From an alpha proteobacterium SCGC AAA288-N07 (GTDB taxonomy: Bacteria; Pseudomonadota; Alphaproteobacteria; Pelagibacterales; Pelagibacteraceae): a stretch of DNA of 50,973 bases. The notes below the pieces were generated by a model. It had not been told where the DNA came from. It saw nothing but the letters and a program-made list of their open reading frames with translations, and made no database searches. Below are positions 9,880-19,213 of this stretch, piece by piece; position 1 is the first letter of the stretch; the number at the start of each line of letters is the position of its first letter. The position numbers and the translations under genes are program-made. The DNA is taken from contig AZYB01000006.1 in NCBI GenBank assembly GCA_000513055.1, positions 1 to 50,973 of the forward strand. Reading direction: 5' to 3'.

Positions 9880-10954
9880 ATGTTTATTTCTTTTTTGAAT
9901 ATATTTAAAAAAATTACCTATATTGTATTTATTTTTACATTCCTAAATATTATTTTATCGCAGCACTCTTCGGCTTCAAATCATATATTGGCTGTAAAAA
10001 AATTAGAAATTTCCAAAAAAATAGATTTAGAATTTTCAAGAAGTAAGATTATTGATGAAGCATTTAATAGAGCATTTTATAGACTATTAAGTCAAATTCT
10101 AAACTCAACAGATATCAAGAAATTAAAAAATGTTCATATGAAAGAAATAAAAGCTTTGATAGAAAATTTTAAAATTAAAAATGAAATTTTTAGGGAAAGC
10201 AAATATTATGCAAATTTTGATGTATATTTTAATAAAAATAAAATAAAACTTTTTTTAGAAAAAAAAAACTTATTTTATTCAAATCCAAGAAAAATATCAG
10301 TTTTATTTTTTCCGATTATTATTGAACAAGAAAATTTATATCTTTTTAATGAAAATATTTTCTATAAGTATTGGCTAAACAATAAAGATCAAAGCGGATC
10401 AATAAATTATATTATGCCTCTGGAGGACGTAGATGAAATGATGAAATTAATTAGTTCTCAAGAAAAACTAGAAGATTTAGACATAATTGATATTGCTGAA
10501 AAATATAACACAGAAAATTATATTTTAAGTTTAATATATTTAAAAAAAAAAAAAATTGAATTTTTTTTCTAAAATTAAATTTGAAGAATATAAAAAAAAT
10601 TCAAATTTAATTTTTTATGAAGTAGACATAAAAAATAAAGATTTAGTGGCCAATATAATAAAAAAAGCGAAAGTACAATTAAATGATATATGGAAAGATT
10701 TCAACGAAATAAATACTTCTATTAAATTATCAATAAATTTAATTTTAAACAGTAGAGACCCAGATAAAATTTCTAATTTTGAAAATATTTTAGCTAAAAT
10801 TGATGATATTGACACCTTTTTAATTAAAAAATTTGATTTAAACAAAACAGAATATGAAATTATTTATAATACAGATCCAAATAAACTTATAAAACAATTT
10901 TCTATTTATGGTTTCAAAATAGTTAATAATGAAAGTGGTTGGATAATTCAATGA
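9880..10954 (+). CDS. DUF2066-family exported protein, one frameshift
   Basis: The protein belongs by appearance to the DUF2066 family of alphaproteobacterial exported proteins of unknown role. It starts at 9880 with a hydrophobic signal sequence (residues 10-27) followed by [33 protein letters not shown]. The frame closes at 10572 and the second part continues in another frame to 10954. The break sits in a 14-base A run (10542-10555) followed by an 8-base T run (10561-10568); dropping one base from either gives a continuous protein of about 357 residues. The stop at 10954 lies just before the chimeric junction at 10968. The family name is from memory of the sequence pattern, so confidence is moderate. 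Confidence 0.6.
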
Positions 10955-10968
10955 ATAATAAAAATCAG

Positions 10969-11063
10969 ATATTGAAATTAATTTATTTTTTAACTTTATT
11001 TTTTTTATTTTTTCTGATCCTTGCCAATCTATGTCAAATAATACATCTTTTCCCTGAGATAAA
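10969..11063 (-). repeat. Internal partner of the 95-bp inverted duplicate at 1-95
   Basis: The segment matches bases 1-95 in reverse complement with no mismatch. To its right the sequence is gmk; to its left it joins the end of the DUF2066 gene in the wrong orientation. The junction near 10968 is therefore the suspicious one. Confidence 0.95.
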
Positions 11064-11347
11064 TTTTTAATAACAGGTTCCTTTAGCGTGCCATAAAGAT
11101 TATTAAAGACTCTTGCATATTCATAAAAAGACTTTGTTTTAATTAAGTCTTTAAATTCTTTCTCATTGACAAAATAATAATCTTTACCATCGACTTCATT
11201 TTTCCTAGGTATTCGCGTTGTATTTGAAATTGAAATTTGAAAATTATTATTTCTTTCGGCTAATAATTTAACAAGCGTAGTTTTCCCCACTCCGGAAGGC
11301 GAAGATATGACTATCATCATCACTTTACGATCAGTAAGCATACACAA
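10969..11347 (-). CDS. gmk: Guanylate kinase, N-terminal part (3' end displaced)
   Basis: This is the nucleotide-binding half of guanylate kinase: [15 protein letters not shown] (P-loop), [22 protein letters not shown] (GMP-binding region) and [13 protein letters not shown]. The frame stays open to 10838, but after 10969 the translation no longer resembles the family and runs antisense to the DUF2066 gene. The correct continuation is at bases 96-358. Possible starts are ATG 11347, 11341 and 11320; the last matches the usual family N-terminus best, but no clear ribosome site decides it. It follows acpP by 22 bases. In many alphaproteobacteria fabF lies between acpP and gmk; here it is absent. 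Confidence 0.88.
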
Positions 11348-11369
11348 AATTGTAAAACAGACTTTGGTT

Positions 11370-11603
11370 TTATGTTTTCTCTATGTATTTTATTGCATCA
11401 CCAACGGTTAATATTTTTTCGGCTTCACTGTCAGAAATTTCAGAACCAAATTCTTCCTCGAAAGCCATAACTAGTTCTACCGTATCCAAGCTGTCTGCCC
11501 CTAAATCATCTATAAAACTGGCTTCTTCGGTGACCTTTGCCTCTTCAATTCCCAAGTGATCGGCTACTATTTTTTTTACTTTATTTCCTACGTCATCCGC
11601 CAT
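11370..11603 (-). CDS. acpP: Acyl carrier protein
   Basis: AcpP carries growing acyl chains on a 4'-phosphopantetheine arm during fatty acid synthesis. The 77-residue acidic protein has the modification motif [10 protein letters not shown] with the target Ser near residue 38, followed by the usual [10 protein letters not shown] helix. Family length and charge are normal. It is the third gene of fabD-fabG-acpP, 57 bases after fabG, and is followed closely by gmk. Identity is secure. Confidence 0.97.
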   Translation of the reverse strand: MADDVGNKVKKIVADHLGIEEAKVTEEASFIDDLGADSLDTVELVMAFEEEFGSEISDSEAEKILTVGDAIKYIEKT

Positions 11604-11660
11604 GTGATTCCTTAAAATTAATTGGTAATAAACAACTTAATAGATTAATCATAAATTTTG

Positions 11661-12395
11661 TCAAGCCATATACATGCCGCCATTAACATGTAATGTTTCA
11701 CCTGTCACATAGGAAGCTGAGTCCGAAGATAAAAAAGCCACACAATTTGATACATCTTCTCCTGAACCAAGTTTACCCATAGGTATTCTTGATGTTAAAA
11801 ATAACTTTACTTTTTCTGCAATATTACTTGTCATGTCTGTAGCTATAAAACCTGGAGAAACACAATTAACAGTTATATTTTTTTTCGCGTATTCAATTGC
11901 AAGGCTTTTGGACATACCAATAATACCAGCCTTAGAAGCTGAATAGTTTGACTGACCTAAATTTCCTGAATGACCTACTATTGAAGCAATATTAACAATT
12001 CTACCAAATTTATTTTTTAACATTATTTTTATGGAATGTTTACACAATAAAAATGTAGAATTTAAATTTACATCAATTACTTTTTTCCATTCTTCATCCT
12101 TCATTCTTATAGATAGGTTATCCTTATTTATTCCTGCATTATTAATTAGTATATCCAATCCACCCAAATCTAGAACGACATTGTCTATAAATTCTTCTAT
12201 CCCTGAATGATTCGAAATATCAAATTTTTGAATTTTCACATTTGAATATTTTTTTTTTATAATATCCAATTTTTCTGATTTTGTTCCTGTGGCTACAACT
12301 TTTCCACCTAAATTTATAAATTTTCTTACAAGTTCATTGCCAATTCCTCCAGTTGCACCTGTAATTAATATTTTTTTATTTTCAAAACTAATCAT
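11661..12395 (-). CDS. fabG: 3-oxoacyl-[acyl-carrier-protein] reductase
   Basis: FabG reduces 3-ketoacyl-ACP with NADPH in fatty acid elongation. The 244-residue short-chain dehydrogenase has the cofactor motif TGATGGIG (residues about 11-18), NNAGI, the catalytic Ser in NIASIVGHSGN, the YSASKAG Tyr-Lys pair near 151-155, and the C-terminal TLHVNGGMYMA typical of FabG. The start at 12395 overlaps the fabD stop by 4 bases, implying coupling. Identity is secure from sequence and neighbours. Confidence 0.96.
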   Translation of the reverse strand: MISFENKKILITGATGGIGNELVRKFINLGGKVVATGTKSEKLDIIKKKYSNVKIQKFDISNHSGIEEFIDNVVLDLGGLDILINNAGINKDNLSIRMKDEEWKKVIDVNLNSTFLLCKHSIKIMLKNKFGRIVNIASIVGHSGNLGQSNYSASKAGIIGMSKSLAIEYAKKNITVNCVSPGFIATDMTSNIAEKVKLFLTSRIPMGKLGSGEDVSNCVAFLSSDSASYVTGETLHVNGGMYMA

Positions 12396-13321
12396 TTTTT
12401 TATGTAATTTGTTATATCATCAATAGAATTAATATTAAAAATATTTACATCTTTGTTAATTCTCTTTACTAGACCTGAGAGAACTTTGCCAGGTCCAATT
12501 TCAACAAATTCATTAACACCATTGTTAATCATATATTCTACGCTTTCTCTCCATTTAACTTGTGAAGTAATTTGTTTAATTAATAATTCCTTTATTTTGT
12601 TGACTTTATTTTCAGCTTTCGCACTAACATTAGATATTATAAATGGTTTTGGATCTTTAAAAAAAGATTCTGTAATTTTTTGACTCATTTTTTTTTCTGC
12701 ACTTTTCATTAAAGAACAATGAAATGGCGCACTTACTGGTAAAATAATTCCGCGTACGGATTTTTTTTTAAGACTATCTTGTAAAATTTGAATACTATCC
12801 TTGTCTCCACTAACAACAATTTGACCTGGACTGTTATCATTGGCTATTTCACAAGTTCCATTTATTGAAATTGAATTTATTTGTTCTATAATTTCTTCTA
12901 TTTTTAAACCTAATACAGCTAACATCGCTCCTTTACCAGATGGTACTGCTTCTTGCATAAACTTACCTCTTGCATATAGTAAACGTATAGCATCCTCAAA
13001 TTGCAAAGCATCGGCACAACTTAAAGCTGAATACTCCCCGAGTGAATGACCAGCAAAATAATTTGCTTTGTTCAGATCAATATTAAATTCCTTTTTCATT
13101 ACAGAAAAAATTGAATAACTTGCAACAAATATAGCTGGCTGTGTGTTCTGGGTTAAATTAATTTCCGAAAGTGGACCGTTTAAAATAATTTTGCTTAAAT
13201 TAAAATTTAAGGCTTCATTTGCTCTAGAAAATATATTTTTTACAAGAGAATATTTATTGTAAAATTCTTTTGCCATTCCTACAGACTGAGAGCCTTGCCC
13301 TGGAAAAATTATTGAAAACAT
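12392..13321 (-). CDS. fabD: Malonyl CoA-acyl carrier protein transacylase
   Basis: FabD loads malonyl groups from CoA onto ACP. The 309-residue protein begins FSIIFPGQGSQSVGMAKEFY, carries the nucleophile motif GHSLGEYSA (Ser about residue 94), and the His-bearing PVSAPFHCSLM. It is the first gene of the leftward fabD-fabG-acpP unit and is divergent from rpsF; the 128 bases between the two translation starts must contain both promoters. Identity is secure. Confidence 0.96.
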   Translation of the reverse strand: MFSIIFPGQGSQSVGMAKEFYNKYSLVKNIFSRANEALNFNLSKIILNGPLSEINLTQNTQPAIFVASYSIFSVMKKEFNIDLNKANYFAGHSLGEYSALSCADALQFEDAIRLLYARGKFMQEAVPSGKGAMLAVLGLKIEEIIEQINSISINGTCEIANDNSPGQIVVSGDKDSIQILQDSLKKKSVRGIILPVSAPFHCSLMKSAEKKMSQKITESFFKDPKPFIISNVSAKAENKVNKIKELLIKQITSQVKWRESVEYMINNGVNEFVEIGPGKVLSGLVKRINKDVNIFNINSIDDITNYIKK

Positions 13322-13449
13322 ATGATTATTTCTATTTTAGAAAATAATTTATATATTGTAAATTAGAAGCATAAATAGTATAAAACCTTTTTTTTCTCAA
13401 TGCAGGAAAAAATGTATTGCATTTACAATTAAAGATTATAAGACAAAAA

Positions 13450-13842
13450 ATGAATTTATATGAGCATACAATTATAGCCAAACAGAGTCTATATGAGCAT
13501 ACAATTGTAGCTAAACAGAGTCATTCTGCTAGTCAGTTAGATAGTTTAAAAACAAAATATTCAAAAATTATTGAAGAAAATGAGGGAGAAGTTGTAAAAA
13601 TTGATGATTGGGGCCTCCTAAATTTATCCCATAAAATAAATAAAAGTAAGAAAGGCAACTATATACACTTTAAACTTAAAGGAAATGGCTTAACCATTTC
13701 AGAATTAGAAAAAACTGAAAAAATTGATAATAACCTGCTAAGATTTTTAACAATAAAAGTAAAAAAATTTGACTTAGATAAAAATTATTTCAAACAAGAG
13801 TCAAGCTCTGATAAAGAAGATTGGAAAAAAAAGAAAGAATAA
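13450..13842 (+). CDS. rpsF: 30S ribosomal protein S6 with duplicated N-terminal strand
   Basis: S6 binds S18 on the platform of the small ribosomal subunit. The ATG at 13450 gives MNLYEHTIIAKQS, the expected S6 start; an upstream ATG at 13417 would add 11 unrelated residues. After that start the coding sequence repeats: codons 3-13 and 14-24 both encode LYEHTI(I/V)AKQS, so the first beta-strand is doubled. The rest (KIDDWGLLNLSHKINKSKKGNYIHF) is ordinary S6. It begins the rpsF-rpsR-rplI cluster, 3 bases before rpsR. It is unclear whether the doubled strand is real or an artefact. Confidence 0.95.
   Translation: MNLYEHTIIAKQSLYEHTIVAKQSHSASQLDSLKTKYSKIIEENEGEVVKIDDWGLLNLSHKINKSKKGNYIHFKLKGNGLTISELEKTEKIDNNLLRFLTIKVKKFDLDKNYFKQESSSDKEDWKKKKE
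13456..13521 (+). repeat. 33-bp in-frame tandem duplication in rpsF
   Basis: Bases 13456-13488 and 13489-13521 are two adjacent 33-base units differing at three positions by eye (first base of the Leu codon, one Ile/Val difference, one silent Ala change). The frame is kept. The differences suggest the duplication is not a fresh copying error. Confidence 0.9.
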
Positions 13843-13845
13843 ATA

Positions 13846-14127
13846 GTGCCGAAAAGAAAAAATTTTAAAAGAAATAAAAAAAAAAGTCATAACAGTAATT
13901 TTGGTAGATTAAATTTATTTCATGTTCCAAAATATGGATTCAAAAAAAAATGTCCCTTGTCAGGAAAAAATGCCCCTGAAATTGATTATAAAAACGTTAA
14001 ATTATTAAAAAAATATATAACTGAAAATGGCAAGATATTACCTTCAAGAATTACATCTGTTTCACAAAAAAAACAAAGACAACTTACTTTGTCAATTAAA
14101 AGAGCAAGATTTTTAGCACTCATATAA
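13846..14127 (+). CDS. rpsR: 30S ribosomal protein S18
   Basis: S18 pairs with S6 in the small subunit. The 93-residue basic protein contains the family core [25 protein letters not shown] and ends [17 protein letters not shown]. The GTG at 13846, 3 bases after rpsF, is the most likely start ([12 protein letters not shown]). It lies between rpsF and rplI as in most bacteria. Identity is secure. Confidence 0.96.
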   Translation: MPKRKNFKRNKKKSHNSNFGRLNLFHVPKYGFKKKCPLSGKNAPEIDYKNVKLLKKYITENGKILPSRITSVSQKKQRQLTLSIKRARFLALI

Positions 14128-14136
14128 ATTTGATTT

Positions 14137-14598
14137 ATGCAAGTTATTTTGTTGGAAAATATTATAAACCTTGGAAAAATTGGAGATATAGTTAAAGTTA
14201 GAAAAGGTTACGCTAGAAATTATCTAATTAAATTTGAAAAAGCTCTTATTGCATCAAAAGAAAATATTAAAATCGTTAATAATAAAAAAGAACAACTAAA
14301 TAAAAAAGATTTAGTACTTAAAAAAGATGCTAAGAGGGATTTTGGAATATTAAATAACAAAAAATACAAATTGAAAAAGTTGGTTACCGAAAATAATGAT
14401 CTTTATGGATCTGTAAAACCTACTGAAATAGCAAAAATTATAAAAGAAGAAGACAATTTAGATATAAAACCATCACAGATTGTTTTAGAAAAACAAATTA
14501 AATCAATTGGTGCCTATAAAACAACTGTTAATCTACATTTGGAAATAAAAGCAATAATTCTTATTGAAGTTGAAAAATATGAAGAGAAAAAATCTTAA
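14137..14598 (+). CDS. rplI: 50S ribosomal protein L9
   Basis: L9 stabilises the L1 region of the large ribosomal subunit. The 153-residue protein starts MQVILLENIINLGKIGDIVKVRKGYARNYLI, the canonical N-domain, followed by the long linker helix and a C-domain with LYGSVKPTEIAKII. It is 9 bases downstream of rpsR in the same operon. Identity is secure. Confidence 0.97.
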   Translation: MQVILLENIINLGKIGDIVKVRKGYARNYLIKFEKALIASKENIKIVNNKKEQLNKKDLVLKKDAKRDFGILNNKKYKLKKLVTENNDLYGSVKPTEIAKIIKEEDNLDIKPSQIVLEKQIKSIGAYKTTVNLHLEIKAIILIEVEKYEEKKS

Positions 14599-14689
14599 TT
14601 TTTATACTTTGTTAAGATTTTTTACACATAAAAAAATAATTTAGATAATTATTTTTAAAGAGCTAAAAAACAGATATATACTTTTGTTT

Positions 14690-16117
14690 ATGTCTTTAAA
14701 CAAATTTGACTTAGTTAAAAACCATCCTAACGAATTACCTAATAATATTGAAGCAGAGCAATCAGTAATTGGTTCTATACTTGTTTCTAATGATATATTT
14801 GATGATGTGAGTCCAATAATTAATTACACAAAATTTTACGACCCTATTCATCAAAAAATTTTTTTAGCAGTTGAAAATTTGATTTCTAAAGGAATGTTAG
14901 CAAATCCAATAACTTTAAAAAATTATTTCGAAAATGACAAGAGTCTAGTTGAACTCGAAGGTCATGAATATCTAGTAAAAATTACTAAATTTTCTACAAG
15001 TTTAAGACAAGCAATTGAGTATGCAAAAATAATTTATGATATGCATGTAAGAAGAGAATTAATAAAAATTTCTGAAACAACTATAGATAATGCATCAAAT
15101 AAAAATATTGATTTACCTGGTGAGAAAATAATAGAAGACTCAGAAAAATTATTATTTGATTTAGCTGAAAAAGGATCTTTTAGTAAATCATTCGTTAAGT
15201 TTGATATTGCTCTCAATCAAACTATTGAAATGGCATCTAGAGCTTTCAAAAGTACTGAGGGTATTGTTGGAGTTCCTACAGGGTTAACTGACTTAGATGA
15301 TCGTTTAGGAGGACTACACAATCAGGATTTAGTTATAATAGGAGGAAGACCTTCGATGGGCAAAACAGCTCTTGCAACAAATATAGCGTTTTACGCAGCA
15401 AAGAATATTCAAAATAAAGGTTTAAAATCTTCTGTAGCTTTTTTTTCCTTAGAGATGTCTTCTGAGCAATTATCAACAAGAATTTTATCAGAACAATCCA
15501 GAATAAAATCAAATGATATTAGAAGAGGAAAAATTTCTGAGGAACAATTTGATAAATTTATTGAAACATCAAAGAATATTTCTGAATTACCACTTTATAT
15601 TGACGAAACCCCAGCAATATCAATTGCTGCCATAAGTAACAGGGCCCGAAGAATAAAAAGATTGTTTGGTTGTGAATTAGTGGTAGTTGATTATATACAG
15701 CTGATGAGAGCAACAAACATAAGAAACGAAGGTAGGGTTCAAGAAATTTCGGAAATTACCCAGGGACTTAAAGCTATAGCTAAAGAACTCAATGTACCAG
15801 TATTAGCTGTCTCTCAACTCTCTCGAGCTGTTGAACAAAGAGATGATAAAAAACCTCAATTATCAGATTTAAGAGAGTCCGGTTCAATAGAGCAAGATGC
15901 TGATGTTGTGATGTTTGTTTATAGAGAAGCATATTATTTAGAAAGAAAAGAACCGAGGCCTGCAACTGTCGAACATGCCGAATGGCAAACCAAAATGAAC
16001 GAAATTTCGACTCTTGCCGAAATTATGATTGGTAAACAAAGACACGGTCCGACAGGCAATGTAAAGGTTGAATTTGAAAGCATGTTTACCAAATTTAGAG
16101 ATATTCAAACTAACTAA
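14690..16117 (+). CDS. dnaB: Replicative DNA helicase DnaB
   Basis: DnaB is the hexameric replication-fork helicase. The N-terminal domain (LPNNIEAEQSVIGSILV, residues about 15-115) is followed by a RecA-fold core with the Walker A motif GGRPSMGKTALATN, the FFSLEMSSEQL segment, Walker B VVVDYIQLM and the LRESGSIEQDADVV region. The ATG at 14690 is preferred over the in-frame TTG at 14684. At about 475 residues it has normal length. It lies downstream of rplI with a 91-base gap, the usual conserved arrangement, and no intein is seen. Confidence 0.96.
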   Translation: MSLNKFDLVKNHPNELPNNIEAEQSVIGSILVSNDIFDDVSPIINYTKFYDPIHQKIFLAVENLISKGMLANPITLKNYFENDKSLVELEGHEYLVKITKFSTSLRQAIEYAKIIYDMHVRRELIKISETTIDNASNKNIDLPGEKIIEDSEKLLFDLAEKGSFSKSFVKFDIALNQTIEMASRAFKSTEGIVGVPTGLTDLDDRLGGLHNQDLVIIGGRPSMGKTALATNIAFYAAKNIQNKGLKSSVAFFSLEMSSEQLSTRILSEQSRIKSNDIRRGKISEEQFDKFIETSKNISELPLYIDETPAISIAAISNRARRIKRLFGCELVVVDYIQLMRATNIRNEGRVQEISEITQGLKAIAKELNVPVLAVSQLSRAVEQRDDKKPQLSDLRESGSIEQDADVVMFVYREAYYLERKEPRPATVEHAEWQTKMNEISTLAEIMIGKQRHGPTGNVKVEFESMFTKFRDIQTN

Positions 16118-16144
16118 ATTAAAATATATATTTTGATTTAGAAA

Positions 16145-18607
16145 ATGTTTTCAAAATCCTATCAAAATATAGTAATTCAAAAACCAAAGATAACTTTGAC
16201 ATTGCTGTTTATAGTTTTGTTAATTTTTAGTTATTTTTCAAAAGATTTTAGGCTTGATGCATCCTCGGACACTCTTTTATTAGAGAATGATCCCGACTTA
16301 AATTATCTCAGAGAAGTAAAAAAGAGATATGGTTCTAAGGATTTCTTAGTATTAACTTACACGCCTAAAAAAAAAATTATAAGTGATGACTCAATTCAAA
16401 ATTTAATAAAACTAAAACAAGATATTCAAAATTTAAACTGGGTGCATAACGTTATCACTATACTTGATATACCTCTTTTAAGTAGTTCAGATGAACCTTT
16501 GGCTGAGAGACTAAAAAATTATAAAACACTTAAAGATGACGGAGTAGATAAAAAAAGAGGAATCAATGAAATAATTAATAGTCCAGTATTCAGGGAATTT
16601 ATTATAAGTAAAGATGGCAAAACAACTGGAATAATTGTTAATTTAAAAACTGATAGTAAATTAAGAGAATTCATTGAAAAAAAAGATTCTTTTTATAGTA
16701 AATTTATAACAAAAAATCTCAATCCAGAAGAGAAAAAAAATTATTCTAAGTTTTTAAATGATTTCGAAATTTATAAAGATTCTATAAAAAAACAAAATCA
16801 TGAAAATATTTTAGAAATTAGAAATATTATTAAAAAACATCAAAGTTTTGCGAAAATACATTTGGGTGGTATCCCTATGATTGCTGATGATATGATAACT
16901 TTTATAAAAAATGACATAATGGTTTTTGGAGCCGGAGTATTTTTATTTATTGTTGCTACACTCTGGTTTATTTTTAGAAAAATTTTATGGATAATAATTC
17001 CATTAAATAGTTGTTTTTTTTCTGTATTAATAATGATGGGACTTCTTGGGTTGCTTGGATGGAAAGTAACCGTAATTTCTTCAAATTTTATTGCGCTTAT
17101 GCTTATCCTAACTATGGCTATGAATATACACATGAGCGTAAGGTATCTACAATTAAGAAGAGACTTTCCTGAGTTAAGTAATAGCGAAACTATATTGCAA
17201 ACAACGCAAAAAATGTTTTGGCCAATTCTATATACAGTTTTAACTACTATTTGTGCTTTTTTATCTTTGATTTTCAGTGATATCAAACCAATCATAGACT
17301 TTGGGTGGATGATGACACTTGGTCTAATTACTTCTTTCACTATCACATTTACACTGTTGCCAGCGACTTTAAATATTATAACAAATAAGACTCTAATTAT
17401 AAAAGATGAGAGTAATTCAAAAATTACTAGCGCTTTAAGCAAAATTTCTCAAAAAAATACCAAATTAATTTTTGGAACAACTTTTATAGTAATTATTTTG
17501 AGCGCATTAGGAATTAGTAGGTTAGAAGTTGAAAACAGTTTTATAAACTACTTTGATAAAAAAACAGAAATATATAAAGGTATGAAATTGATTGATGATA
17601 AACTTGGAGGAACAACTCCTTTGGATATCATAATCAAATTTCCAAAAAAAGAACAAAAAACAAGTTTAGACAATGATGATTTTGACAGTTGGGATGATGA
17701 AGAAGACAAAAATAATCAAAAATATTGGTTTACAAGAGATAAAATTGATAAAATTAATATTGTTCATAATTATTTAGATAATTTAGAAGAAGTAGGAAAA
17801 GTTTTGTCCTTTTCTTCTATAGTTAAAGTAGGTGAACATCTAAATGATGGTAAAAAATTACAAACTTTAGAACTCGGAATATTATACACAAAACTACCTG
17901 ATTCAATAAAAACAGAAATCATTGATCCCTATATTTCTATAGAAGACAATGAAGCTAGAATTAATTTAAGAATTAAAGACTCAAAAGAAAATCTAAGAAG
18001 AAACGAATTAATCAAAAAAATTAACAGTGACTTAGAAAACAAGCTTGGTTTAAAAAAAGAAGAATTTAAATTAGCTGGTGTGCTAATTTTATTCAACAAT
18101 TTATTACAAAGTTTATTTAAATCTCAAATTTTAACATTGGGGTTTGTAATGGCGGGAATATTTACAATGTTCTTGGTGCTATTTAGAAATCTAACGTTAT
18201 CATTTATTGGTGTAGTGCCAAATTTTATTGCTGCATTTTTTATATTAGGAATTATTGGTTTATTGGGAATTCCACTAGACATGATGACAATTACCATAGC
18301 TGCAATAACTATAGGAATAGCTGTAGATAATAGCATACACTATATTTATAGGTTCAGAGAAGAATTTCAAAAAAACAAAAATTACAATCAAACAATTGAC
18401 AAATGTCATTCAACTGTTGGTGTTGCAATTTTAAACACCTCAATTACAATCATTTTTGGTTTTTCTATTTTGTTTTTATCAAATTTTATACCTACCATTT
18501 ATTTTGGTGTTTTTACTGGAATAGCTATGTTGTTAGCTTTAATATCAGTTTTAACGCTTTTACCAAAATTAATTTTAATAATACAACCTTTTGGTAAAGC
18601 AAATTAA
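16145..18607 (+). CDS. RND-superfamily exporter (MMPL/HpnN-like)
   Basis: This is a predicted inner-membrane RND-type exporter whose substrate cannot be told. The 820-residue protein has an N-terminal helix (about residues 16-36), a periplasmic domain (40-250), five or six helices (about 255-430), a second helix near 445-462, a second periplasmic domain (465-655), and a final helix block (660-815). The repeated half structure and RFREEF following TITIAAITIGIAVDNSIHYIY are RND/MMPL features. Relatives include hopanoid exporters, but no hopanoid gene is nearby. It sits between dnaB and cvpA on the same strand. Confidence 0.85.
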   Translation: MFSKSYQNIVIQKPKITLTLLFIVLLIFSYFSKDFRLDASSDTLLLENDPDLNYLREVKKRYGSKDFLVLTYTPKKKIISDDSIQNLIKLKQDIQNLNWVHNVITILDIPLLSSSDEPLAERLKNYKTLKDDGVDKKRGINEIINSPVFREFIISKDGKTTGIIVNLKTDSKLREFIEKKDSFYSKFITKNLNPEEKKNYSKFLNDFEIYKDSIKKQNHENILEIRNIIKKHQSFAKIHLGGIPMIADDMITFIKNDIMVFGAGVFLFIVATLWFIFRKILWIIIPLNSCFFSVLIMMGLLGLLGWKVTVISSNFIALMLILTMAMNIHMSVRYLQLRRDFPELSNSETILQTTQKMFWPILYTVLTTICAFLSLIFSDIKPIIDFGWMMTLGLITSFTITFTLLPATLNIITNKTLIIKDESNSKITSALSKISQKNTKLIFGTTFIVIILSALGISRLEVENSFINYFDKKTEIYKGMKLIDDKLGGTTPLDIIIKFPKKEQKTSLDNDDFDSWDDEEDKNNQKYWFTRDKIDKINIVHNYLDNLEEVGKVLSFSSIVKVGEHLNDGKKLQTLELGILYTKLPDSIKTEIIDPYISIEDNEARINLRIKDSKENLRRNELIKKINSDLENKLGLKKEEFKLAGVLILFNNLLQSLFKSQILTLGFVMAGIFTMFLVLFRNLTLSFIGVVPNFIAAFFILGIIGLLGIPLDMMTITIAAITIGIAVDNSIHYIYRFREEFQKNKNYNQTIDKCHSTVGVAILNTSITIIFGFSILFLSNFIPTIYFGVFTGIAMLLALISVLTLLPKLILIIQPFGKAN

Positions 18608-18637
18608 TTATTTATAATTTTTATAAAATCAAAGTAG

Positions 18638-19183
18638 ATGTCAGAAATAATCGATACTATTTTTAATTTTCTTACATTTTTTGATGTGACGTATGCGGTA
18701 ATAACTTTATTAACTGTAATACAATGTTCGAAAAAAGGCTTTACCTTAAGTCTGCTTTCAACCTCAAAATGGATTTTGGCTATCATTATAACAATAATTT
18801 TCATTCCAAAATTAAAACCTTGGGCAGACAATTATATCAAATCTGACTATGCGATTGATATTGGATTAGGAATTGTTATATTTTTGTTGGCTATTTTTAT
18901 TATCCTATTGGTTAGCAGAGGTATTAGTAAAGTTATAAAATATTCTGGTTTAGGTGGATTAGATTCTTTCTTTGGTTTTTTATTTGGTTTTTTAAAGGGT
19001 TATATTGTCAGTGTTATATTATTTTCACTAGTTAATTGGTTCTATCCCTACGAAAAATGGCCAATAAAAGTAGAGGAATCATTTATCTTTTCATATGTAA
19101 ACAATGGCAGTAATTTTTTAATTGAAGTACTTCCTAACAAAGAAAATTATATTGACACAAAGGACAAAATTGAGAAAATTTAA
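18638..19183 (+). CDS. cvpA: CvpA family membrane protein
   Basis: CvpA is a four-helix inner-membrane protein known from colicin V production and envelope-stress phenotypes; its biochemical role is unsettled. The 181-residue protein has helices near residues 13-28, 45-60, 72-92 and 112-135, with the family-like pattern FDVTYAVITLLTVIQCSKKGF and GGLDSFFGFLFGFLKG. It follows the RND exporter by 30 bases and precedes the HD protein by 30 bases. The family call rests on fold pattern and conserved glycines. Confidence 0.78.
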   Translation: MSEIIDTIFNFLTFFDVTYAVITLLTVIQCSKKGFTLSLLSTSKWILAIIITIIFIPKLKPWADNYIKSDYAIDIGLGIVIFLLAIFIILLVSRGISKVIKYSGLGGLDSFFGFLFGFLKGYIVSVILFSLVNWFYPYEKWPIKVEESFIFSYVNNGSNFLIEVLPNKENYIDTKDKIEKI

Positions 19184-19213
19184 TTCTAAATTAGAAGAAA
19201 ATAAATAATTGTT

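Noticed and set aside
16840-17442. Long open frame antisense to the RND exporter
   Set aside because: Its translation has no recognisable motif and it lies wholly inside a well-supported gene; it is a shadow frame.
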